Assembly: GCA_002753225.1 (NCBI GenBank)
Contig: PDZS01000004.1
Span: 62,001-126,000 of the forward strand
DNA: 64,000 nt
Origin: Deltaproteobacteria bacterium YD0425bin51
GTDB lineage: Bacteria > Desulfobacterota > Desulfobacteria > Desulfobacterales > YD0425bin51
Direction of reading: 5' to 3'
In this document: piece by piece, positions 1-7,489 of the stretch
Position numbering within the stretch: the stretch's first letter is position 1
Layout: every line of letters begins with the position of its first letter
Made by a program: the position numbers and the translations under genes
Notes under the pieces: generated by a model
The model's input: only the letters and a program-made list of their open reading frames with translations
Database searches by the model: none
Told to the model about the DNA's origin: nothing

Positions 1-273
1 CTTTTAGGAATACCTGATATGCAGATTGCAGGAAATGGCTCAAATAATTTTATTTTGCACTGGACTCAAGATAGAATAGGAGAATTCATCCCTGAATCTT
101 TTGCTGTTTATCTTCCGATGATGGCATATAGACTCCTTATGCTTATATGGGCATTGTGGCTTGTCATATCCCTTTTAAAATGGTTAAAATGGGGATGGGA
201 TTGTTTCATAAGCGGAGGAATATGGAAACCAAAACCTAAATCTAAAGCCAAAAATGTTGTTGAAAACAATTAA
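1..273 (+). CDS. C-terminal end of a membrane protein (partial)
   Basis: The reading frame is open from base 1, so the gene begins before the window; 90 codons are visible. It has one strong hydrophobic segment (from about YLPMMAYRLL to LWLVISLL, visible residues 36-58), followed by a Trp/Lys-rich stretch and a basic tail ending KPKSKAKNVVENN, as expected for a tail left on the cytoplasmic side. I do not recognise the family. It lies 50 bases upstream of the CesT-like/PspA genes on the same strand, so it probably belongs to the same envelope-stress operon. Confidence 0.6.
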   Translation, partial: LLGIPDMQIAGNGSNNFILHWTQDRIGEFIPESFAVYLPMMAYRLLMLIWALWLVISLLKWLKWGWDCFISGGIWKPKPKSKAKNVVENN

Positions 274-323
274 TACTTAATTTATTCTTACATAAACTTA
301 ATAAAAAAATAAGGGGGCTTTAA

Positions 324-719
324 ATGGAAAGTAAATTTGATTTAGTTAAAAACTATCTTCTTGAAATAGGTATGCCTATTGTAGATGAAGATAAAAAAGA
401 AGAAATAGTGGTTGTTGATGATGAAGAAGATGGAATTAAAAACTTGATAGTTGATTGTGAAGATTCTATTTTAGTTTTAGAACAGGTTATTATGAAAGTG
501 CCTAAAAACCCTAAAGATCTATTTAAGAGACTATTACAGATGAATAGAGAGTTGGTTCATGGAGCTTTTGTCTTAGATGATTCAGGAGAAACTATTATTT
601 TCCGAGATACTCTGCAACTTGCTAATTTAGACAAAAATGAGTTAGAAGCTTCAATTAGGGCGTTGAGTTTGGCACTTGCTGAATACAGCTCTGAACTATT
701 AACCTATACGCGAAATTAG
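324..719 (+). CDS. CesT/Tir-chaperone-like protein (YbjN or YjfI/DUF2170 type)
   Basis: A 131-residue acidic protein with no signal peptide or membrane segment. An acidic DEEDG stretch at about 33-37 is followed by the pattern LLQMNRELVHGAFVLDDSGE and a C-terminal helix pair rich in Leu/Glu (NELEASIRALSLALAEYS). That pattern is typical of YbjN/CesT-fold proteins, and proteins of this size are common next to PspA homologues (the yjfI-yjfJ pairing in enterobacteria). An AAGGGGGC ribosome site sits about 8 bases before the ATG. The 25-base gap to the PspA gene suggests co-transcription. Likely role: partner or adaptor of PspA. The family call is by pattern only; YbjN versus DUF2170 is not resolved. 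Confidence 0.6.
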   Translation: MESKFDLVKNYLLEIGMPIVDEDKKEEIVVVDDEEDGIKNLIVDCEDSILVLEQVIMKVPKNPKDLFKRLLQMNRELVHGAFVLDDSGETIIFRDTLQLANLDKNELEASIRALSLALAEYSSELLTYTRN

Positions 720-744
720 AAAATATTTAAGGAGGGCATAATAT

Positions 745-1458
745 ATGTCTATATTTAAACGTCTTTTTAAAGTTGGCCAATCTGAGGCTCATGCTATAGT
801 AGATAAACTTGAGGATCCAATTAGAATGACAGAGCAAGGGATTCGGGATTTAAAAAAAGATCTGCAGCTTGCTATGACAAGCCTTGCTGAAGTAAAAGGT
901 ATTGCAATCAGAACGAGAAGGGATGCTGAAAACAAGAAGAAATTAGCGGCAGATTATGAAAGGAAAGCCATGATGCTTTTGCAAAAAATGCAAACAGGAG
1001 AACTGTCTCCTGCTGATTCAGAAAGGCTTGCTACAGAAGCTTTAAACCAAAAAGAGCTTTGCTCTCAGGAAGCGCTACATTTTAGTCAAGAAGCAGAAAG
1101 ACATGAAGCAATGTCAAATCAGCTTCAGGCAAACGTTACTAAGATTAAATCTTCTGTTTCCAAATATGAAAATGAATTAACCACATTGAGAGCAAGAGCA
1201 ACAACTGCTACAGCTACAAAAAAAATAAATAAACAGTTAAGCAAGATCGACTCGTCAGGAACTATTGCAATGCTTGAGAAAATGAAAGCAAAAGTTGAAG
1301 AAGATGAATCTTTAGCGCAGGCTTATGGAGAGATTGCTTATACCGAAAAATCAGTTGATGAAGAGATTAATGCTGCTTTGGTTAAAGGCTCATCCCCACC
1401 TGTATCACAGTCGCTTTTAGAATTGAAAAAGAAAATGGGACTACTTCCAATGTCCTAA
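745..1458 (+). CDS. PspA/IM30 family membrane-remodelling protein
   Basis: A 237-residue, almost wholly helical, charged protein. It starts MSIFKRLFKVGQSEAHAIVDKLEDP, the classic PspA/IM30 amphipathic helix and linker, with the LEDPIRMTEQGIRDLKKDL signature near residues 22-40. Long coiled coil runs to about residue 175. Members polymerise on the inner face of the cytoplasmic membrane, belong to the bacterial ESCRT-III superfamily and protect a leaking membrane. The length fits YjfJ/PspA relatives. GGAGGG lies 9 bases before the ATG. With no pspF, pspB or pspC nearby, this is not a classical phage-shock operon but the PspA-plus-CesT-plus-DUF4178 type. Confidence 0.88.
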   Translation: MSIFKRLFKVGQSEAHAIVDKLEDPIRMTEQGIRDLKKDLQLAMTSLAEVKGIAIRTRRDAENKKKLAADYERKAMMLLQKMQTGELSPADSERLATEALNQKELCSQEALHFSQEAERHEAMSNQLQANVTKIKSSVSKYENELTTLRARATTATATKKINKQLSKIDSSGTIAMLEKMKAKVEEDESLAQAYGEIAYTEKSVDEEINAALVKGSSPPVSQSLLELKKKMGLLPMS

Positions 1459-1471
1459 AAGTGAGACTTAT

Positions 1472-2017
1472 ATGGGAATAATCGATTTTTTTAAAAGTAA
1501 AAGCAAAAAACAAGAGCCTGATATTTTATCAGAACTAACACTTGGGAAGCTTAAAGTAGGTTATCTTCTTGATTATGACATGAAGACATGGGAAGTCACA
1601 GGCTATAATTATTATGACTGGCGCGGTGTTATTTCACATGAATGGCAGCTTAAAAGTGATCAAGAAAGCGTATACCTTGAAATGGAATCAGATGATGAAA
1701 CTTATTTCACTTTAAGCAGGACAATACCTTTTAATAGACTTGGGCAGAAAGTTAAAACGCATATTTTAGACACAGGGGACCCACCAGAAACAATTGTCTA
1801 TGATGGAGTTACTTATCATTTAGAAGTAACAGGTGCTGGATATTTTTATAAGGACGGCAAAGGCCCTGCTCAAGAATTAATATCATGGACATATGCAGAT
1901 GAAAAAGATAGTAAAAACTTAAACATTGAACAGTGGGGAGAAAATGATTTTGAAGCATCTACTGGCATATCTGTAGAAGAATATCAATTTACTAATATTT
2001 TACCCAGGCAAATTTAA
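1472..2017 (+). CDS. DUF4178-like protein
   Basis: A 181-residue soluble protein beginning MGIIDFFKSKSKKQ (basic N-terminal helix). It then has the pattern LGKLKVGYLLDYDMKTWEV and a shared W/Y-rich core (YYDWRGVISHEWQL...YLEMESDDETYFTLSR), as in DUF4178 domains. These are often encoded beside PspA homologues, DUF350 membrane proteins and polyamine enzymes. The gene follows pspA by 13 bases, so it is probably in the same transcript. Function is unknown in the family. YjfK/DUF2491 is the alternative; the core pattern fits DUF4178 better, but no alignment was possible. Confidence 0.55.
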   Translation: MGIIDFFKSKSKKQEPDILSELTLGKLKVGYLLDYDMKTWEVTGYNYYDWRGVISHEWQLKSDQESVYLEMESDDETYFTLSRTIPFNRLGQKVKTHILDTGDPPETIVYDGVTYHLEVTGAGYFYKDGKGPAQELISWTYADEKDSKNLNIEQWGENDFEASTGISVEEYQFTNILPRQI

Positions 2018-2034
2018 AAAATGGAGTAATTTTT

Positions 2035-2796
2035 ATGAAAAAGTTAATAGTTATTTTATTTTGTTTGATTATGTCAATACCTGCCATATGTAGTGCGGTA
2101 GGTTTTGAATTCGCAATTGGAACATGGGCACAATCCCCAGATGGAACAGGCTCTTATAAACCATCTTCATATATTGATTATATAGATTTAGCAAAAGATT
2201 TAAAATACGGCAAAGAGACCAAATTGTTTGCAAGATTAAAAATTGATATGCCTCTTATTATTCCAAACATATATCTTATGGCTTCACCCATGTCTTTTGA
2301 TGGAGATGGAAATAAAAATGTAACTTTTAAGTTTGGTGATAAAAAGTTTGATGCAAATGTTCCCTTTTATTCTAAAATAAGTTTAGATAACTATGATATC
2401 GCATTATATTATGGAATTCCATTTGTTAAAACAGCTACATTAAAAAAACTTAATGTTGATGTGGGGTTAAATTTTAGGATCGAAAATTTTAAAGCAGAAA
2501 TAAACCAAAATTCTTTAGGACGAATTGAATCAAGCAGTTTTACTTTACCAGTTCCAACCTTATACGTTGCAGCCCAATTTATGCCTATAGATTTTTTATC
2601 TTTTGAAGTTGAAGGTAGAGGAGTAGCATACAGCGGTAACTCTCTTTACAGTGTAATAACTAGAGCAAAAGCTAAAATCATGTTTTTCTTTGCAGCAGTT
2701 GGATATCGCTATGATAAAATTGCTCTTGATACTAAAGATATTGATATGAACACTAAATTTGATGGAATTTTTGCAGAGGTTGGATGCCAATTCTAA
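2035..2796 (+). CDS. TIGR04219-type outer membrane beta-barrel protein
   Basis: A 253-residue protein with an N-terminal signal peptide (MKKLIVILFCLIMSIPAICSA, cleavage near residue 21). It is followed by alternating hydrophobic and polar strands and ends in Phe (AEVGCQF), the usual C-terminal outer-membrane insertion signal. The opening GFEFAIGTWAQSPDGTGSYK, and the length of about 250, fit the TIGR04219 family of small outer-membrane barrels seen in proteobacteria. Its function is unknown. It is the last gene of the PspA-like cluster (17-base gap) and is followed by a hairpin, which makes a surface or envelope-stress link plausible. Confidence 0.75.
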   Translation: MKKLIVILFCLIMSIPAICSAVGFEFAIGTWAQSPDGTGSYKPSSYIDYIDLAKDLKYGKETKLFARLKIDMPLIIPNIYLMASPMSFDGDGNKNVTFKFGDKKFDANVPFYSKISLDNYDIALYYGIPFVKTATLKKLNVDVGLNFRIENFKAEINQNSLGRIESSSFTLPVPTLYVAAQFMPIDFLSFEVEGRGVAYSGNSLYSVITRAKAKIMFFFAAVGYRYDKIALDTKDIDMNTKFDGIFAEVGCQF

Positions 2797-2824
2797 GAAG
2801 ACTTAAATTTTATTTAATAAAACT

Positions 2825-2855
2825 GCCGCTTATGATTGTCTTAATGATAAGCGGC
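2825..2855 (+). terminator. Hairpin after outer-membrane gene
   Basis: A 9-bp perfect stem (GCCGCTTAT with ATAAGCGGC) and a 13-base loop are followed by TTTATGTTT. The position, 29 bases after the stop of the preceding gene, fits an intrinsic terminator, although the T tract is broken. Confidence 0.5.
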
Positions 2856-2939
2856 TTTATGTTTGAATTTATTTTGAACCTCCCTTTTATAGTTATGATT
2901 GAAATGGAGAATAGATTCAATAGATTTTCAGGTAAGACT

Positions 2940-2967
2940 AAATACCCGCGTTTTAAAGCGGGTATTT
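2940..2967. terminator. Bidirectional terminator between convergent genes
   Basis: A 10-bp perfect stem (AAATACCCGC with GCGGGTATTT) closes an 8-base loop. A-rich and T-rich flanks make it work on either strand. It sits immediately downstream of the dapA-like gene on the minus strand and downstream of the outer-membrane gene on the plus strand. Confidence 0.75.
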
Positions 2968-2969
2968 AA

Positions 2970-4010
2970 CTATTTAGTATAGTAAAGAGCTTTAAAGTCA
3001 TCTCTATTTTCAAGCCTGCGGCTAATATTTATACCAAAAAAATCAGATATTGGCTTAAAAAGGTCAGGCGATGTTTTAAATATAGTTTGAAGAGCTTCAA
3101 AAACTACATTAAAGCCATTTAAGGTCATCTTACCTAAAGGTTGTCTGCATGGACCAGATGGCATGCCAAGAATAGACATTATGGTCTTAATTGCCAGTGG
3201 ATTTCTAGCTCTACAAACAACATCACCAAAAGGTGTTGTTTCCTTAGTCTTTACTGTAACTAAATTAAAAATGGGGCTTAAAATAGAGTTTAACTTTTGA
3301 GCCTCTTTAAAGTTACCTTCATTTGCTAACTTTACCATTCTGGTAACAGCATATGGAAAGATATTTGATGTAACTGAAATAATGCCAGAAGCTTTAATTT
3401 GTGGGTCTGTCATCATCTCATATGTAAGAGGATCATCTCCAGATAAAATTGAAAAGTTATCGCCACAAAATGTTCTGGTTTTTCTCATATTTGTAATATC
3501 ACCTGTTGCCTCTTTAACAGAACTAACATTTTTATATTCTTTATGAATAATTGCAAGATCTTCAGGGAGAAGTTGGGTGCCTGTTCTTCCCGGAATAATA
3601 TAAGGAATAATCTGAACATCAGGGAAAGCTTTTGCAACTGGTTCTACATACTCCTTGCGAATTTCAAGCGAACTAGGTCCGTTATAATACGGATCTACTA
3701 AAAGCATGGCAGTAGCTCCAACGCTATATGCATGCTTAGTTGCTTCTAATGTCTCTTTAGTACTGTTACTTCCAACTCCAGCTATTGTTATACACTTGTT
3801 TTGCGTCTTTTTTGCGATTTTTTCAATAACTAAATTATGTTCTTTCCAATTTAATGTTGAACTCTCGCCTGTACTTCCAACAGCAACAATTCCTGAAATG
3901 CCGTTTGCTATCTGGAAATCAATCAAAAGATCAAGCCCCGCCTCATCTATTTTCTCTCCTCTTTCTTCTGTAAATGGTGTAACTATTGCTGTATAGCATC
4001 CTGTAATCAT
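2970..4010 (-). CDS. dapA: Dihydrodipicolinate synthase family protein
   Basis: A TIM-barrel Schiff-base aldolase of the DapA/NAL family. DapA condenses pyruvate with aspartate semialdehyde in lysine synthesis. Visible residues: GSTGES at 45-50 (the Thr/Thr proton-relay site, first Thr replaced by Ser), Tyr137, Arg142 in GRTG, and Schiff-base Lys166 in SSVKEATGD. The protein has 346 residues against about 290-300 for DapA; the excess is a C-terminal extension of roughly 50 residues. AGGGGG lies 6 bases before the ATG. It stands alone, with no other lysine genes. The GSTGES change and the extension leave open a related aldolase (N-acetylneuraminate or other 2-oxo acid lyase). Confidence 0.75.
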   Translation of the reverse strand: MITGCYTAIVTPFTEERGEKIDEAGLDLLIDFQIANGISGIVAVGSTGESSTLNWKEHNLVIEKIAKKTQNKCITIAGVGSNSTKETLEATKHAYSVGATAMLLVDPYYNGPSSLEIRKEYVEPVAKAFPDVQIIPYIIPGRTGTQLLPEDLAIIHKEYKNVSSVKEATGDITNMRKTRTFCGDNFSILSGDDPLTYEMMTDPQIKASGIISVTSNIFPYAVTRMVKLANEGNFKEAQKLNSILSPIFNLVTVKTKETTPFGDVVCRARNPLAIKTIMSILGMPSGPCRQPLGKMTLNGFNVVFEALQTIFKTSPDLFKPISDFFGINISRRLENRDDFKALYYTK

Positions 4011-4142
4011 AAAAACCCCCTAATTCGGATGGTGAAAAAAAGTTAATCTTTATTACTTTCTCTAAATATATTAAAATTCAAAATCTAAATAAAGATAATT
4101 TTATTATAAAGAAAAAATAACATTTAAACTAAGGAGTTAATT

Positions 4143-4760
4143 ATGGCATATGCAAATGCAGAAGAATTTATTGCTAAACAACGCGCAGCTATCCTATCAA
4201 ATCCTGAATGCGGGACATCTCATTTTAATTTGGCTGTTGGTCTTTTAGGTATAAAACAATACGAAGAAGCTGAAAAAGAACTTCATGAAGCTCTTCTATA
4301 TAGTCCAACTCTAGCTGAAGCCTATGTTCAGCTTGGAGGATTATGTCTTATGCGTGGAGACTTAGATGGATGTCTTAACTATAACAAAGATGCCACCCAA
4401 GTAAGACCTGGTTTTTCCATAGGTTATGGAAATATTGGTTTTGTGCTATTTCAAAAGGGTAATATAGAAGAGGCAATTGTTGCTTTGGAGAAAGCCATTT
4501 CTTATAATTCAAGGTTTATTCAAGCTTATACAACTTTAGCAAATGCTTATTTAATGAAAGGAATGCTTGATAAAAGCATAGAACTAAATTTAAAAACCTT
4601 AGATATTGAGCCTAATTTCGCAATAGCTCATAATAATCTTGCAATAGCATATATTGAAAAACAAGAATATAAAAATGCTATAGTGCATGCAGATAAAGCT
4701 TCACAACTAGGTTATGAAATATCGCCTGAAATTTTAAAAGAGCTTGAAAAATATAGATAA
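4143..4760 (+). CDS. Tetratricopeptide repeat protein
   Basis: A 205-residue soluble protein built of about five TPR units (for example AEAYVQLGGLCLMRGDLDGC, IGYGNIGFVLFQKGNIEEAI, IQAYTTLANAYLMKGMLDKS, AIAHNNLAIAYIEKQEYKNA). There is no signal peptide. TAAGGAG lies 8 bases before the ATG. It is followed after 4 bases by the kinase-fold gene, so the two are almost certainly co-translated and may act together, with the TPR protein as scaffold. No enzymatic domain is present. Confidence 0.85.
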   Translation: MAYANAEEFIAKQRAAILSNPECGTSHFNLAVGLLGIKQYEEAEKELHEALLYSPTLAEAYVQLGGLCLMRGDLDGCLNYNKDATQVRPGFSIGYGNIGFVLFQKGNIEEAIVALEKAISYNSRFIQAYTTLANAYLMKGMLDKSIELNLKTLDIEPNFAIAHNNLAIAYIEKQEYKNAIVHADKASQLGYEISPEILKELEKYR

Positions 4761-4764
4761 TTAA

Positions 4765-5826
4765 ATGAAAATAAATTGTTTTCTGTCTAATTTTGATCAC
4801 CCAGTTTCTGAAGATAAAGAGATTTGGAAAAAATCTTTTCCAATTTCTTATTTGAAATCAAAAAATGATGATAAATTTACTTATGGTGATTATTTTAATG
4901 CTGTCCTTTTATATATAGAAAAACAGGGTTTAAAAGTAATTTCAGATATAATTAAAAATAAATGTAAGTCTATAAACATTTTTTTAGAAAAACATGGCGC
5001 TTTTTATCATCCTGCGAGAATTGAGATAATTGACGATTACAGAAGCTATTTCTTTGTATTGAATGTTGCGGTTTCTGATTCTGGAAAAAATTGTTTAAAA
5101 AGAGAATATAATATCTTAAAAAGACTAAATGAAGAATTTAAACATTCATTTGTGCCAAAAGCATATGACATTGGAAATATTAATGAAAATATTAATATGT
5201 TTCTGGGAGAGTGGTTTGATGGCTATAATGAATTTCATATGACAAAAAATGGAGACATAATAGTTTGGGATAACAACCTAGGAAATTTTACTCTGTCAAA
5301 AGAGCAAAAAAAAGAGCTATATACAAAAGCATCTAAAATATTAACCTATTATTATAATATTGAAACTTTTGAACAAATATTTCCTTGGCATCATGCTTCA
5401 GGAGATTTTATTGTAAAATGTAAAAAAGATGAATTAGATTTAAAGTTAATTACTGTAAGAAACTATGCTCCTCTATTTTATAATCCAGAAGAAGGAGAGG
5501 AAAGTAGTTTACAAGGGTTGCTTCTATTCCTGATAAACCTATCCATCCGTATGCGCCTTGATAGGATAGATGGTGTAGAAGATATAATATGGGGAGATGA
5601 TAGCTCAATTCATGGCGCTTTAAAAGGTTTTTTTGAAGGATTAAAGTTAAAAAATAGGAATGAGTTAATCCCTTATTTTAAAACGCTAAACTGCTCTTAT
5701 ATATATGACTTGGCATTAGAAATAGTTGAATCATATAATCAAATGTCATCTGATGTAGAAATAATAAGAAAAAATATAGGAAGCCATATCAAAGAATTTT
5801 GTGAAAATTGTTATGGTATATGTTAA
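4765..5826 (+). CDS. Protein-kinase-fold (aminoglycoside-phosphotransferase-like) protein, unknown substrate
   Basis: A 353-residue soluble protein that I do not recognise by name. The central part looks like a kinase fold: EYNILKRL helix at about 114-121, a hinge-like NMFLGEWFDGY at 144-154, WHHASGDFIVK at 208-218 where APH-type kinases have HGDxxxxN, and LITVRNYAPLF at 228-238 in the place of the metal-binding loop. A helical C-terminal half follows. The canonical catalytic Asn and DFG/DxD are not evident, so activity may be altered or absent. It starts 4 bases after the TPR gene. Alternative: an uncharacterised all-helical protein with chance similarity. Confidence 0.4.
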   Translation: MKINCFLSNFDHPVSEDKEIWKKSFPISYLKSKNDDKFTYGDYFNAVLLYIEKQGLKVISDIIKNKCKSINIFLEKHGAFYHPARIEIIDDYRSYFFVLNVAVSDSGKNCLKREYNILKRLNEEFKHSFVPKAYDIGNINENINMFLGEWFDGYNEFHMTKNGDIIVWDNNLGNFTLSKEQKKELYTKASKILTYYYNIETFEQIFPWHHASGDFIVKCKKDELDLKLITVRNYAPLFYNPEEGEESSLQGLLLFLINLSIRMRLDRIDGVEDIIWGDDSSIHGALKGFFEGLKLKNRNELIPYFKTLNCSYIYDLALEIVESYNQMSSDVEIIRKNIGSHIKEFCENCYGIC

Positions 5827-5871
5827 ACTGCCAGTAAACATTTTATTTAGAGCAAAATCATGGGGGGATCT

Positions 5872-7476
5872 ATGAAGTATATCAGGCTGATTGTTACTTT
5901 GGCTGCTTTAGCTTTTTTGAGCGTACAGTTAACTTCTTGTTCAGAAAAAGCCCCGCCATTTAACCCTCAACCTGAAAGATCCCAAAAGTTTGTGGTGGTT
6001 CAAACAACTCATGGACAGGTGGCAGGATTCGAGGCTGAAAACGGCTTGAATGTTTTTCTCGGAATCCCCTATGCTGAGCCACCGGTAGGCAGGCTACGGT
6101 TTACCCCTCCCCAACCAATAGCAAAATGGAGATATGTGCGCCCAGCATATAGATTTGGTCCAACATGCCCGCAGGGACTGGATGAGTTTGAGCCAGCATC
6201 TCTTCTCTATCAAGACGAAGATTGTCTAAGCCTTAATATCTGGACGCCTGGTATAGATAAACAAAAAAGGCCTGTCATGATTTTTATTCATGGAGGAGGT
6301 TTTATTCAGGGTGGTACAGGAGATCCTCTATATGATGGAGCACAATTAGCTAAAAGAGGCGATATAATTGTGGCGAGTTTAAATTACCGTGTTGCAGCAC
6401 TTGGGTTTCTATTTTTAGATAACTATGGTCAAGAGTTTAAAGGGTCGGGCAATATAGCCTTGCAGGATCAGATCGCGGGTCTGAAATGGATTAAAAATAA
6501 TATTTCCCAATTCGGTGGTGATCCTGATAACATTACCATAGTAGGGGAATCGGCTGGAAGTGTCAGCGTTATGTTCCTCATGATATCTCCTATGTCTAAG
6601 GGACTTTTCCATAAAGCCATCGGCCAAAGCGGAGCGATAAATCTAGCGAGAACTAAAGAGCAAGCCACAATTTACACTCAGCGCTTCATGAAATTCGCAG
6701 GCGTTAAGGATGTTAATGGACTACGTTCACTATCAACACCCAGGATCGTCGAAATCGAGGAGAAATTAATCAAGGATGCTGGTTTTGAAGCGGACCTGTT
6801 ATTTGCACCAGTGATGGATGATATAGTTATTCCTGCAAACCCTGTGAAAGCTTTTGAGGAAGGTGCTGCATCTGGAATACCACTTCTCAATGGAACAAAT
6901 TACGATGAATATCGTTACTGGCTACTCTATTTCCCTTCCCTCAAATATATACCTACAAGTTTTTTACTCCCTTTTGCACCTGAGATAAGGGATAAATTAG
7001 GCAATAAGCGTGAGACGGTTATTGCTCATTACAATAAAGTCTTGCAAAAACCAGGTTTGAGCGGAGTAACCTTTGCGCTGGTCAATGATATGTTGTTCAG
7101 AATTCCCCATATAAATGTTTCAGATATGCAGAGCAGGCATGCCCCTGTCTGGATGTATCGCTTTGACTGGAAATCCAAGGTATCAGACGATTTAGGAGCA
7201 TGCCATGCAATTGAACTTCCGTTCGTGTTTAGGACGTTCAATTCTCCGACAAGTTATCAGATTGTTGGTTCAAACCCTCCCATTGAACTCTCTAATACTA
7301 TGATGGATGTATGGATAGCATTTATACGCACAGGTAACCCTAACATTAGAGGTATGCAGGAATGGCCTGTTTATAACACTCAGCGCCGTGGCACAATGAT
7401 TTTCAATGAAAAGTGCGTAGTTCAGGATGATCCCGATAAGTCTGGCTACCTGCTTTACAAGGGGATACTCTATTGA
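5872..7476 (+). CDS. Type B carboxylesterase, probable lipoprotein
   Basis: An alpha/beta-hydrolase of the cholinesterase/carboxylesterase family, hydrolysing carboxyl esters. The ATG at 5872 is preferred to one at 5860 because GGGGGGA lies 4 bases before it. Numbered from there: signal peptide with lipobox LTSC (Cys23), oxyanion HGGG 140-143, GESAGS 225-230 with nucleophile Ser227, Glu346 in NYDE, and His445 in ACHAIELPF. The triad is complete. About 534 residues is the normal length. Lipid anchoring would place it in the periplasm or outer membrane. Codon usage is visibly more GC-rich than in the two genes upstream, which suggests transfer. The 3' end is close to the caspase gene. Confidence 0.85.
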   Translation: MKYIRLIVTLAALAFLSVQLTSCSEKAPPFNPQPERSQKFVVVQTTHGQVAGFEAENGLNVFLGIPYAEPPVGRLRFTPPQPIAKWRYVRPAYRFGPTCPQGLDEFEPASLLYQDEDCLSLNIWTPGIDKQKRPVMIFIHGGGFIQGGTGDPLYDGAQLAKRGDIIVASLNYRVAALGFLFLDNYGQEFKGSGNIALQDQIAGLKWIKNNISQFGGDPDNITIVGESAGSVSVMFLMISPMSKGLFHKAIGQSGAINLARTKEQATIYTQRFMKFAGVKDVNGLRSLSTPRIVEIEEKLIKDAGFEADLLFAPVMDDIVIPANPVKAFEEGAASGIPLLNGTNYDEYRYWLLYFPSLKYIPTSFLLPFAPEIRDKLGNKRETVIAHYNKVLQKPGLSGVTFALVNDMLFRIPHINVSDMQSRHAPVWMYRFDWKSKVSDDLGACHAIELPFVFRTFNSPTSYQIVGSNPPIELSNTMMDVWIAFIRTGNPNIRGMQEWPVYNTQRRGTMIFNEKCVVQDDPDKSGYLLYKGILY

Positions 7477-7489
7477 TTGGATGGGTTTA

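Noticed and set aside
2784..2969. 61-codon open frame downstream of the outer-membrane gene, with a hydrophobic stretch
   Set aside because: It overlaps the barrel gene and runs through two hairpins, one a strong bidirectional terminator. The hydrophobic residues come from AT-rich non-coding sequence.
4046..4096. Inverted repeat ATCTTTATT...AATAAAGAT in the gap before the TPR gene
   Set aside because: Nine A/T-rich base pairs 33 bases apart in an AT-rich gap are expected by chance, and there is no loop or T tract.
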